A DNA stretch of 16,272 nt from Staphylothermus sp. (GTDB lineage Archaea; Thermoproteota; Thermoprotei_A; Sulfolobales; Desulfurococcaceae), in the NCBI GenBank assembly GCA_021159785.1, contig JAGHDU010000148.1, positions 1 through 16,272 on the forward strand, given 5' to 3'. The number at the start of each line of letters is the position of its first letter. The stretch's first letter is position 1. The translations under genes and the position numbers were made by a program. Below the pieces are notes generated by a model. That model was given only the letters and a program-made list of their open reading frames with translations. It was not told the origin of the DNA and did no database searches. Below, piece by piece: positions 8,512 through 15,409 of this stretch.

Positions 8512-9156
8512 TTATGTCAGTACTACTCTTTCATTACTGAGCTGAGCTGGTATCATCCTCTCAACTGTTAGCGGTGCACCAGTGGAAGGCTTGATCTCAA
8601 CATTTATGATGGAGTAGGCTGGTAATTTATAGTTTAATACATCGGACTGATTAAGATGTATTACGAGTACCCATTTCTCGTTGACTTCAACCAGGTTATC
8701 ATTGTCACCGACGTATTCTACGAATACAAATGGTGCATTATCACTATTGACTCGTGTATTTAGTAGTTCATTGAATACATCGGTCTGTGTCGGATTCTCT
8801 ACTATCTGAGCGTCTGAATCACTAACGTTGAGGTATACAGTCATATTACTAGTAGTTATAGTAATAACTACCTTTGTTAGATCTACGGGATTTCTCCCGC
8901 TACTCAGCTTGAGGGGTATGGCTATACCCCATACTTTACTCTTTGAAGTGTCTACCGCTCCTATTACGCTACCATCTACTTCTAATGCACTGGTAGCTTC
9001 TTCTAATCCTGTCTTCATTGTTTCTTTACTCTTTTGTGTTGTGTAGAATCCCATGTTTAGTGTTACGAATGCTAGTGCTGCTGCAACAATGACGAATGCT
9101 ATTAATACTATTGCTGCTTCAATACCAACAATACCCTTCAAACCCTTCCTCCTCAT
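8512..9156 (-). CDS. flaB: Archaellin (archaeal flagellin), promoter-proximal gene
   Basis: A 214-aa archaellin. The class III leader MRRKGLKG is followed by the hydrophobic helix (about 9-35), and the protein ends with the conserved VEIKPSTGAPLTVERMIPA region. The head is short, with sequons NMT, NVS and NQS for N-glycans. The start is fixed at ATG 9156 by alignment to the second archaellin; a GTG two codons upstream is less likely because it falls inside the Shine-Dalgarno region AGGTGGTGTGGGG. It is the first gene of the archaellin transcript, divergent from a membrane-bound winged-helix regulator, an arrangement like archaellin control by ArnR in Sulfolobus. It is the probable major filament subunit because it is closest to the promoter, but this is inference. 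Confidence 0.93.
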   Translation of the reverse strand: MRRKGLKGIVGIEAAIVLIAFVIVAAALAFVTLNMGFYTTQKSKETMKTGLEEATSALEVDGSVIGAVDTSKSKVWGIAIPLKLSSGRNPVDLTKVVITITTSNMTVYLNVSDSDAQIVENPTQTDVFNELLNTRVNSDNAPFVFVEYVGDNDNLVEVNEKWVLVIHLNQSDVLNYKLPAYSIINVEIKPSTGAPLTVERMIPAQLSNERVVLT

Positions 9157-9158
9157 CC
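9035..9158. repeat. 124-bp perfect direct repeat, copy 2 (first archaellin 5' end)
   Basis: This is the partner of 8354-8477, offset by 681 bp. Identity at every synonymous site, next to strongly diverged downstream parts, points to recent gene conversion or duplication with rapid change of the head domain. Confidence 0.9.
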
Positions 9159-9185
9159 CCACACCACCTACCCGGGTTTATTCAT

Positions 9186-9206
9186 TTTCTGGGATTAATT
9201 TCTGGG
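9186..9206 (-). promoter_or_regulatory. Candidate archaellin promoter with 13-nt direct repeat
   Basis: TTTCTGGG occurs at 9186-9193 and 9199-9206 (plus-strand reading, period 13), flanking a TATA-like AATTAAT (minus strand, about 9194-9200). That box lies about 40 nt before the archaellin ATG and would give a leader of about 18-20 nt carrying AGGTGGTG. The box is not a strong TATA, so an activator contacting the repeats is plausible. Confidence 0.4.
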
Positions 9207-9236
9207 TTTGATGTGATTAAAGCATGGCTAACTTGG

Positions 9237-9251
9237 TCGATTAACAATCGA
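9237..9251. promoter_or_regulatory. Perfect inverted repeat upstream of the archaellin promoter
   Basis: TCGATT-AAC-AATCGA is a perfect 6-bp inverted repeat with a 3-nt spacer, in the 233-nt gap between the archaellin and the divergent regulator. It lies about 40 nt upstream of the archaellin TATA-like element, a typical place for an activator site. Confidence 0.45.
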
Positions 9252-9338
9252 TAATGGGTTTCTGCATGTATTTTCTTCAATGGTATTGATGTTTAGTCGT
9301 CATGGAGGCTCTGATGTACTCGGTTGCTCGTAGTTTTT

Positions 9339-9361
9339 GAGTTATCTTATAACTCTATAAA
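9339..9361 (+). promoter_or_regulatory. TATA box and abutting inverted repeat of the regulator gene
   Basis: GAGTTAT-CTT-ATAACTC (9339-9355) is a perfect 7-bp inverted repeat with a 3-nt spacer, immediately followed by TATAAA at 9356-9361. Transcription should start about 25 nt later, close to ATG 9390, giving a very short leader. The repeat covers the TFB-recognition position, so a protein bound here would block transcription; autoregulation is likely. It also shows that a TTG at 9324 in the same frame lies upstream of the promoter and is not the start. Confidence 0.6.
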
Positions 9362-9389
9362 TGCAAAATTTTATAGAAGGGGCCAAGAA

Positions 9390-10073
9390 ATGTCACTAGC
9401 TGAGAAGATACAGCTATTGAGAAGAATAGATAGTATTATAGACTTTAACAGGGCCACTGCTCAGCTAAGAATATTAATAGCTCTCAATAACGAGGAACGT
9501 ACGATCGACGAGATTGTAATGAGTACTGGTTTAAAGAGGAAGACTGTACTCGATGCTGTAAGGAAGCTTGAAATAAAAGGGTTGGTTGAAAAGCAGGGCA
9601 ACCGGTGCAAGCTTACTGAGCTTGGCAGAAACATATATAATGCTCTCCTAAACGTGGCTGGGGAAGATCCAAAGAATATACCGGCTAAGCCTTCTCTAAG
9701 AACAACATACTATGAAATATATGATCAATTATTAAATGTCGTATATATGCTCAGAGCCGTGCAGATACTAGGTGACGCAGGGAATAAACCATTATCACTT
9801 AAAGAACTTGCTAAGAAAATCAATGTTTCACAAGCTACTCTGAATGATCATATAAGTAAATTTGTCTCGGGTAATGTGAAAATATTTGAAAAAATCTATG
9901 ATATAGAAAGAAATAGAGCATGCCTTAGACTAACAGAACTAGGCTTGAAGATCTATACCATCTTTTATAATAGGGAGAAAAGAAAGTATAAGTATTTAAG
10001 ATATCTGATATTAGTTCTCCCTGCTTTCTTTGTTGTATTTCTACTGATAGTCGTCATGTTATTTGCTCCCTAA
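9390..10073 (+). CDS. Membrane-tethered double winged-helix regulator (ArnR-like)
   Basis: A 227-aa protein likely to control the divergent archaellin genes from the membrane. Residues about 20-85 form a winged helix: TIDEIVMSTGL as first HTH helix, KRKTVLDAVRKLEIKGLVEK as recognition helix, then the wing and LTELG. A second winged helix follows at about 120-190 (LSLKELAKKINVSQATLNDHISKF, again ending LRLTELG). A basic stretch and one membrane helix (203-224) end the protein, with almost nothing outside. This is a one-component, membrane-bound transcription factor. Sulfolobus ArnR and ArnR1, which activate archaellin expression, share the idea of an N-terminal DNA-binding part and C-terminal membrane anchor. 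Orthology is inferred, and two winged helices are a difference. ATG 9390 is chosen because the TATA box is at 9356-9361. The gene beginning at 15410 is its paralogue. Confidence 0.85.
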   Translation: MSLAEKIQLLRRIDSIIDFNRATAQLRILIALNNEERTIDEIVMSTGLKRKTVLDAVRKLEIKGLVEKQGNRCKLTELGRNIYNALLNVAGEDPKNIPAKPSLRTTYYEIYDQLLNVVYMLRAVQILGDAGNKPLSLKELAKKINVSQATLNDHISKFVSGNVKIFEKIYDIERNRACLRLTELGLKIYTIFYNREKRKYKYLRYLILVLPAFFVVFLLIVVMLFAP

Positions 10074-10150
10074 TAACTCCAGACCCCCATCAACTCAATG
10101 GTTATTTAGTTATGCAACTACGAACTTTCTCTAAATTGACAAAACAATGC

Positions 10151-10164
10151 ATACAATATTGTAT
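10151..10164. repeat. 14-bp perfect palindrome downstream of the regulator
   Basis: ATACAAT-ATTGTAT is fully symmetric with no spacer, 78 nt after the regulator stop. It may be an operator or part of the transcript end; no long T run follows. Confidence 0.35.
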
Positions 10165-10245
10165 TATTTCGAACGACTAGCCTTACCACTCTACTGTACG
10201 GCCTTTGCTGTCACATTATTTCTCTCCTTTCGTCTTCTAGTCGCT

Positions 10246-10288
10246 GATTCTCGTTGAGAAAATATCATATGTAGAGAATCATGATATT
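10246..10288. promoter_or_regulatory. Interleaved inverted repeats upstream of the FlaG-FlaJ genes
   Basis: Three perfect symmetries overlap: TTCTC-GTT-GAGAA (10248-10260); GATTCTC (10246-10252) with GAGAATC (10274-10280); and AATATCAT (10261-10268) with ATGATATT (10281-10288), the last with centres 20 nt apart, about two helical turns. The block ends 23 nt before the Shine-Dalgarno of the FlaG-like gene, where the promoter should be, so it is a strong candidate for control of that operon. A clear TATA box could not be picked. Confidence 0.5.
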
Positions 10289-10320
10289 GATTAAGAAATA
10301 ATGCTAATCCGGTGAGTATA

Positions 10321-10818
10321 ATGGGGTTTAGCTCAGTAGTCGTTGAAGGGATAATATTGGTGGCTGCGGTTATTGCTTCCGCTGTTGTAGCGGCTACTAT
10401 CGTTGAGAGGGTAAGCGTTATTAATGATGCATTGAGGCAGTCAATGAAGCAACAAGCTAACTCTATAATGACCAGAATCTCTATAGTCTATGCAACATAC
10501 GATACTACTGTAGGCCTCTTCGTAGTATATGCTAAAAATATTGGAAAGTATCCGGTTATAGGTCTAGATAAGTTAAACGTATATTTTGGTGAATACGGTA
10601 AAGCAGACCTCTACGTATATGATAGGGATGGGGTTCTAGTACCAGGTGAATGGAGCTACATAGAAGTTAGCGGAAGCGAGCCAGAAGTATGGGAACCTGG
10701 AGAGACCATAAAGATATACATATATAATTCCACAGTGGTTAATTCACCCTTCTATGTCAAGATATATACTCCATCGGGTTCCTGGACCGAAGAGGAGTTC
10801 GTATTTATACCCAGGTGA
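10321..10818 (+). CDS. flaG: FlaG/FlaF-like archaellum stator protein
   Basis: A 165-aa protein with an N-terminal membrane helix (about 5-26) and an extracytoplasmic beta-rich domain. In the archaellum, FlaG and FlaF form the complex that ties the motor to the S-layer. The pattern TRISIVYATYDTTVGLFVVYAKNIGKYPV, then WEPGETIKIYI and VKIYTPSGSWTEEEFVF at the end, is that of the FlaG/FlaF family (beta sandwich like archaellin heads). I favour FlaG over FlaF, but the two cannot be separated safely by eye. GGTGA at 10311-10315 is 5 nt before ATG 10321, so the GTG at 10312 is not the start. Its stop TGA (10816-10818) lies inside the Shine-Dalgarno of the FlaJ gene, which indicates translational coupling. 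Usually FlaH and FlaI lie between FlaG/F and FlaJ; here they are absent. Confidence 0.78.
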   Translation: MGFSSVVVEGIILVAAVIASAVVAATIVERVSVINDALRQSMKQQANSIMTRISIVYATYDTTVGLFVVYAKNIGKYPVIGLDKLNVYFGEYGKADLYVYDRDGVLVPGEWSYIEVSGSEPEVWEPGETIKIYIYNSTVVNSPFYVKIYTPSGSWTEEEFVFIPR

Positions 10819-10824
10819 TAAGAT

Positions 10825-12438
10825 TTGAGAAGCAGATATCTCAGTGGAGTAGTCGATGTAGTGGTTATAGTAGTAGCTGTTTCTATATCTATGTTCCTAC
10901 CAGAGAACGTCCGTTTTGTTCCTGTTCTGAGTGCTTTAGCCTTGATAACGCTTAAGCATTTATGGAGGATTCTCAAGGTAAGGGTCCTCCTATATGAAAT
11001 CGATGATGATCTAGTATACCTCGTGTCTCATATGTATGCAGTCTCAACTGGTAAGCCTCCGCGTAAAAGGCTCTTTGAGCTAAACAATATAGCTGGAGGC
11101 TATAGCAAGTATGACGCTATTCTGAGAAAGATAGCTAATTTAGCCGTTGAGTGGGGCTATGGCTTCAACAAAGCCGTTAGAATAGCGATTAAAGGTGTTA
11201 GAAATAAGGTCTTCAGAGATTTCCTGCTGAGGCTTGGTGAAATACTGAATATAGGTGAAGATCCTGAGAAATTCCTTGATGTTGAGAGGAGAGCCTTCCT
11301 CACAGAATATCAAGCACACTATGGTAGAGTAGTGGAAGCTACTAAACTTTTACTTGGGGTGTATACCTCTAGTGTTTCAAGTTCCATGTTCCTAGTCATA
11401 ACGTTTCTCATATTCTCTACATTTTTTACTGCATCTCCCAACACCGTAATAATAATATATTTTGGTATTATTGCTGTTTTATCCCTCTTTTTATACATTT
11501 TATACCGAGTTTTACCAAGAGATCGTTTAACTCATACTCTTCCTGTTTATCCACCCGAAAGGAGAAAGTATAGATTCTTACTAGTGATCTGCGCAATAAT
11601 GAGCTTAGTTATAGGAATGTTTATATATATAAATACTCAGATCTCAAACTTCGCGATAGCTTTGGGTGCTTTACCCTTACTCATACCCGGATTCTATGCA
11701 AGAAGAGTAGAGAAAAAGATCCGTGAAATAGAATCCTTCTTCCCCATATTCATCCGGAGCTTTGGATTAACTTACGCAACCGTACCACACGTACCATCAG
11801 CTCTAGCGTCAGTACTGCGTAGTGATTATGGCCCTCTCACACGTTATTTGCAGAGGCTTTTAGCGCGTTTAAACATCGGAGTCAATCCACGTATATCATG
11901 GTTAAGATTTATAGGAGAAACTTGGAGTGAAACTATCAGAAGAAACGTCAACATCCTCTATGATGCTATAGATGTTGGTGGTGAGTTAGCTGAAGTGGGC
12001 ACAGTACTTAGCGAAACAACTTTCAGAATACTCGATATAAGAAAGCAAAGAATACAGATTAGTAAAGCGTTTGAGTCGACAATCTACATAATACATTCTT
12101 TATTCTCGGCTATTTTATCATTCATACTTACTTTAATGAACATTTTTTATATTCTCATATCTACCATTCAGGGGTCAGCTGCTTACACATCTTCAGTGCT
12201 TCCGTTTCAACCTGTACCAGACTTGGTCAACATGATATCACCTGTGTTCGTGATAATGTTAGCCATCATCAACGCTTTCGCAATTAAAATAGCACAAGGC
12301 GGTATGTATGAAACTGTGTGGGTACCACTCTCATTACTACTCTTCGTTAGTGGAGTTGTTATGCATGCGATGCATCTCGCGGCACAATCACTGTTCTCGA
12401 GTATACTAGACATAGAGAACTTAGTAATGACAATATAA
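10825..12438 (+). CDS. flaJ: Archaellum assembly platform membrane protein FlaJ (ArlJ)
   Basis: A 537-aa polytopic membrane protein, the platform on which the motor ATPase FlaI acts to assemble archaellin. It has the type II secretion F / TadC layout in duplicate. Two N-terminal helices (about 8-24 and 31-46) precede a first cytoplasmic domain (50-180, with LGEILNIGEDPEKFLDVER). Four helices follow (about 184-291), then a second cytoplasmic domain (295-415, with SFFPIFIRSFGLTYA and AIDVGGELAEVG) and three helices (about 420-446, 470-490, 498-518). Length is normal for FlaJ. TTG 10825 is preceded by AGGTGA (10813-10818) at a 6-nt spacing. It is the second gene of a two-gene operon with the FlaG-like gene. 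No FlaI or FlaH gene is adjacent, so the ATPase must be encoded elsewhere. Confidence 0.87.
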   Translation: MRSRYLSGVVDVVVIVVAVSISMFLPENVRFVPVLSALALITLKHLWRILKVRVLLYEIDDDLVYLVSHMYAVSTGKPPRKRLFELNNIAGGYSKYDAILRKIANLAVEWGYGFNKAVRIAIKGVRNKVFRDFLLRLGEILNIGEDPEKFLDVERRAFLTEYQAHYGRVVEATKLLLGVYTSSVSSSMFLVITFLIFSTFFTASPNTVIIIYFGIIAVLSLFLYILYRVLPRDRLTHTLPVYPPERRKYRFLLVICAIMSLVIGMFIYINTQISNFAIALGALPLLIPGFYARRVEKKIREIESFFPIFIRSFGLTYATVPHVPSALASVLRSDYGPLTRYLQRLLARLNIGVNPRISWLRFIGETWSETIRRNVNILYDAIDVGGELAEVGTVLSETTFRILDIRKQRIQISKAFESTIYIIHSLFSAILSFILTLMNIFYILISTIQGSAAYTSSVLPFQPVPDLVNMISPVFVIMLAIINAFAIKIAQGGMYETVWVPLSLLLFVSGVVMHAMHLAAQSLFSSILDIENLVMTI

Positions 12439-12447
12439 ATGCGAGCT

Positions 12448-12480
12448 ACATGTCGATACTAAACATAATAGTATATGTTT
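12448..12480 (+). terminator. Hairpin after the FlaJ gene
   Basis: ATACTA (12456-12461) pairs with TAGTAT (12469-12474), extended by ACAT (12448-12451) with ATGT (12475-12478) across a 4-nt bulge. An alternative stem pairs AAACAT (12461-12466) with ATGTTT (12475-12480). It lies 10 nt after the FlaJ stop with only three T following, so it may mark the transcript 3' end or protect it. Confidence 0.35.
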
Positions 12481-12525
12481 CAAGGTAGTTCCTGATTTCG
12501 TCTAGAAGTCGCGAATCTCTTCAAG

Positions 12526-12535
12526 ATAAATAAAA
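12526..12535 (+). promoter_or_regulatory. TATA box of the Ig-like surface protein gene
   Basis: ATAAATAAAA lies about 60-70 nt upstream of the TTG start at 12597, predicting transcription from about 12555 and a leader of about 40 nt. The leader contains GGGCTCTA twice (12558-12565 and 12586-12593); the second copy overlaps the GTGGGG ribosome site. This indicates a separate transcript from FlaG-FlaJ. Confidence 0.5.
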
Positions 12536-12596
12536 ATGTAAAACAATCACTAATCTTGGGCTCTACTAAAGACATAGATAATGTGGGGCTCTAACC

Positions 12597-14552
12597 TTGA
12601 AGAAATACATACTGCTGACTCTGATATTAGTATTAGCACTACATACCAACGCCAACATAGTTAACAGTACTCAGAACCTAGCTATGGACACGCAAAGCTA
12701 TACATTGAGAGAGATCACATTCATCGTGGAGCCTGGATATATTGTGTATACTAAACTCATACTAGTTGCACCACTAGTATGGGATATGACGTCCCCCGTG
12801 TCTATAAGAGCTGAAGTTTATGCTATGGAATACCCAGCAAATACATTAGGAGTATACGTCGTACTCTCCCTGGAAACATATACAGAGGACGGTACAGTCG
12901 TTGGTTTATCAGAGTACTATCTCGGATACTTTAATCAGAGTCGTCGTACAATTTCAGCCGTAGTTAACGTGTATCCTGGAACAAGCTTGGTTGATTACGT
13001 TGATAAAGCTGGAGACATCTTAATATATATTAAGCCTAAGATACGCCTAGTCACTATTAAAGAAGACGGCTGGTCTATCCATGAATCACCGACAGCAAGC
13101 CCGTTTCTAATATACGTTGAGAAAAACGTACACATAAATACTATAGATGTTTCGGAAAACACAATATTGGTAATACCGGGTAGTCTTTTAGCTGATATCT
13201 CTTTATCCACTAAACATAGTTGGGATGCTGATACAAGTATATCACAGGCTAGGCTGGAAGTACACACTATAGAAGCGCCCCCCACGGGGGTAGATCTATT
13301 TATATATGTATACATCAACAACGATATGATTTTATCAAACTACGTTGGTACATTGTATAAGAATACACATACCGAAAAGGAGATAGTGATACCAAGCGAT
13401 ATTATTAGAAGGTTCTGTACCCTAACCAATCAGCTAAACATAAGAGCCGATTTAGTAGCCTATGCAGAAGGTAATGTACTCACTAAAACCATAGAGTTCA
13501 TTACAAACTGTGTGACTAGAGAGCCTCGAATAAAGCTCTACGTTGTCGAGAGAAATATAACAATGTACTCTGGAATGACTATAGAAATACCATATACTAT
13601 AACGAACCAAGCCCCCTCTACAGTACTACTTAGAGCCATTAGGATTATCGGCCTAAATGAAACAGTAATTCATGAACAAAACACTGTGATAAGCCCTGGA
13701 ACCGAGTATACAGGGAAGGTCAATTTAGAAATAGATAAGACAGGTACTTACCAGCTGATTCTCGAAGCCGAAGTATTTGTCCTAGATCAGTATAAGGAAC
13801 TAACATTAACTGATACTTTCACCATAAAAGTAATCGACTCATTGATTATCTCTACGGATAAGACTGAGCTTAAACCAGGTGAAGAGTTTGAGATAAAAAT
13901 CAATACAATTCTGGCTGGCAAGATAGCTAACATAGCCATTAAGGGAGAAGATTCGGAGAGCTGGAAAGTGTTGAGTAGAGTGCCGGTCTTTTTCCCCGGT
14001 GTATCCGTAAAACTTGTTGCACCAAAAGAGCCTGGAAGATACTTTATAAAAGCTTTTACAGATACAGGAATCGAGAGCAATACCATCGAACTGATAGTCT
14101 CAAAGCCGCAAGTAAGCATCGAAGTAAATCCAGTAACCGTAGAGACTGACCCAGGCACACCATTTAACATAGAAGCTATCCTCCACGGTGTCACAATAGA
14201 TGAAGTATCTCTCGAAGTACTAAGGTATGAAGACCTTGTTGGAACATGGGTTACGGTACCCGGAATTATTGTAGAGAAATACAATAACTTCGCTATCATT
14301 GAACTAAGAGCTCCTAATAAGGAAGGCACATATAGGTTTAAACTACGAGTTCTAAGCAACAATGAAGTATTAGCCGAATCACAAGAAGTAAAGGTAGTGG
14401 TAGGAACAGACACCTCGGCACAAAACATTACTTCGGGAGCCAATGAAAACTTATCCGTAGAAATAGTACCATCTCAATACCTCTTCACAATGATCGGGAT
14501 CATACCTGCTTTCTCATTCTTGCTTTGGCGTGGATTTAGGAGTAGACAATAA
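12597..14552 (+). CDS. Secreted Ig-like protein with C-terminal membrane anchor
   Basis: A 651-aa envelope protein. It has a signal peptide at 1-19 (MKKYILLTLILVLALHTNA), a long extracellular region and a membrane helix near 628-645 followed by RGFRSRQ. The region from about 311 to 603 reads as three beta-sandwich repeats, each starting with a hydrophobic strand and a Pro-Gly turn (SPGTE near 366, LKPGEEFEIKI near 425, TDPGTPFNIEA near 517), of the kind grouped with CARDB/COG1361 Ig-like domains. The N-terminal 300 residues are also beta-rich and contain the only two Cys (274 and 305), possibly a disulfide. Several N-glycosylation sequons are present (NST, NQS, NIT, NET, NIT, NLS). TTG 12597 follows GTGGGG at 8 nt. 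It has its own promoter but lies between FlaJ and a membrane regulator. A role as S-layer, adhesin or archaellum envelope partner is inference; the exact family is not recognised. Confidence 0.75.
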   Translation: MKKYILLTLILVLALHTNANIVNSTQNLAMDTQSYTLREITFIVEPGYIVYTKLILVAPLVWDMTSPVSIRAEVYAMEYPANTLGVYVVLSLETYTEDGTVVGLSEYYLGYFNQSRRTISAVVNVYPGTSLVDYVDKAGDILIYIKPKIRLVTIKEDGWSIHESPTASPFLIYVEKNVHINTIDVSENTILVIPGSLLADISLSTKHSWDADTSISQARLEVHTIEAPPTGVDLFIYVYINNDMILSNYVGTLYKNTHTEKEIVIPSDIIRRFCTLTNQLNIRADLVAYAEGNVLTKTIEFITNCVTREPRIKLYVVERNITMYSGMTIEIPYTITNQAPSTVLLRAIRIIGLNETVIHEQNTVISPGTEYTGKVNLEIDKTGTYQLILEAEVFVLDQYKELTLTDTFTIKVIDSLIISTDKTELKPGEEFEIKINTILAGKIANIAIKGEDSESWKVLSRVPVFFPGVSVKLVAPKEPGRYFIKAFTDTGIESNTIELIVSKPQVSIEVNPVTVETDPGTPFNIEAILHGVTIDEVSLEVLRYEDLVGTWVTVPGIIVEKYNNFAIIELRAPNKEGTYRFKLRVLSNNEVLAESQEVKVVVGTDTSAQNITSGANENLSVEIVPSQYLFTMIGIIPAFSFLLWRGFRSRQ

Positions 14553-14666
14553 AGATCTCTAAAGTTAAACAACAGAGCCTAATTATAGTTAGCCGTATTC
14601 TTTAGCGTATGAGTCTCTGTTCTGTATTCCCACGAGTACTTGCCAAATAATAATCTAAACCGTGCT

Positions 14667-14678
14667 CTATAATTATAG
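14667..14678. repeat. 12-bp perfect palindrome upstream of the small regulator
   Basis: CTATAATTATAG is fully symmetric and lies about 30 nt upstream of the TATA-like element of the next gene. A similar half, CTAATTATAG, occurs near 14580. It is a possible operator, but AT-rich. Confidence 0.3.
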
Positions 14679-14702
14679 GGAAAGACAGATTAGTTTCTCT
14701 TC

Positions 14703-14732
14703 TTAAATATAAGATATGTAAGCATATGTAAG
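14703..14732 (+). promoter_or_regulatory. TATA box and 10-nt-period direct repeat
   Basis: TTAAATATAAG (14703-14713) is a good archaeal TATA box 38-48 nt before ATG 14751. It is followed at once by ATATGTAAG twice (14714-14722 and 14724-14732), exactly one helical turn apart and spanning the predicted transcription start. A protein bound there would repress, so this is a candidate autoregulatory site. Confidence 0.5.
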
Positions 14733-14750
14733 GTTGGGTTAGGGAATGAA

Positions 14751-15194
14751 ATGTTCACGTTGCTAGATATAACGTTGCTATTTCTGGTCCTAGCTATCAT
14801 AACACTTATGGTTCTATTTATTATATCATTCATTAGTGGTCGTACCAAGTCTAGATACGAAGTAGGCGGTGGAATAAAGCTTGGTACAGACACTGGGTCT
14901 TGGTTACGAGATAGAGATGTAAAGAGGAGAGAGCTATTAAAGGATTGGGACATTAAGTTGCTAAATTCATTATCTAAATCAGGTGAATACACACTCGATG
15001 AAATAATAGCCTATCTCCAAGAAAGTTCGCCTACTATAAGTGAGCGATTAAACCGTTTAGAAGCTAATGGACTCATAATGAAGACGAAGACAGGATCCAT
15101 TATTATAACTGAAAAGGGGAGACGCTACATAGATAGTATTAAGGAGAGGTTATGGTATAGGAGGAGAGAGAAAGAGCTCCTCGATAAAAAGTAG
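14751..15194 (+). CDS. Small winged-helix protein with N-terminal membrane anchor
   Basis: A 147-aa protein. Residues 6-28 form one membrane helix. A charged Gly/Arg/Lys linker (about 30-64) leads to a winged helix at 65-128: DIKLLNSLSKSGEYTLDEIIAYL, then SSPTISERLNRLEANGLIMK as recognition helix, and the wing ending IIITEKG. The C-terminus is a very basic helix (KERLWYRRREKELLDKK). The wing fold is of the MarR/ArsR-like sort common in archaea; the N-terminal anchor makes it a membrane-bound DNA-binding protein with topology opposite to the regulators beginning at 9390 and 15410. ATG 14751 follows GGTTGGGTTAGGGAATGA; the short leader agrees with the TATA box. It lies between the Ig-like protein and the third regulator on the same strand. 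Sensing the state of the envelope is a plausible role but inferred. Confidence 0.8.
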   Translation: MFTLLDITLLFLVLAIITLMVLFIISFISGRTKSRYEVGGGIKLGTDTGSWLRDRDVKRRELLKDWDIKLLNSLSKSGEYTLDEIIAYLQESSPTISERLNRLEANGLIMKTKTGSIIITEKGRRYIDSIKERLWYRRREKELLDKK

Positions 15195-15205
15195 TATTTA
15201 CTGCC

Positions 15206-15222
15206 TCTAGTCTACGACTAGA
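15206..15222. promoter_or_regulatory. Perfect inverted repeat ahead of the third regulator
   Basis: TCTAGTC-TAC-GACTAGA is a perfect 7-bp inverted repeat with a 3-nt spacer, 11 nt after the stop of the small regulator. The half-site CGACTAG also occurs at 10174-10180 and, inverted, at 10237-10243. It is a candidate operator shared within the locus. The rest of 15223-15396 shows no clear gene or TATA box. Confidence 0.45.
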
Positions 15223-15409
15223 CACGGCTATTCTATAATGACGTGATCTCGACGAGTGGTAGACATAGAAGTTAATCTTATATTTTCTCAATACCTATAT
15301 TAAACATGAATACCTGATCTGCAGGTTTGTCAGCCTCTCTAGCTACGTCAATTAGTCGATAGTTCGCCCCCGGAAGTAGGCACGAAAACGATGCATGGAG
15401 GGTGGTAGC

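Noticed and set aside
9324..9389. Upstream TTG start for the ArnR-like regulator
   Set aside because: The TATA box at 9356-9361 lies downstream of this codon, so it would not be in the transcript.
10752..10976. Minus-strand frame across the FlaG-FlaJ junction
   Set aside because: It is antisense to two well-supported coupled genes and has no family features.
13278..13290. GC-rich hairpin CCCCC-CAC-GGGGG in an AT-rich region
   Set aside because: It is striking, but inside the Ig-like coding sequence, where it encodes Pro-Pro-Thr-Gly; most likely codon chance.
13787..14443. 218-codon open frame on the minus strand
   Set aside because: It lies wholly inside the Ig-like surface protein gene, has no ribosome site and has Ser/Thr/Val-rich composition typical of an antisense shadow.
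15355..15390. Possible tRNA-like T arm (AGTTCGCCCCCGG)
   Set aside because: No matching acceptor, D or anticodon arms could be built around it.
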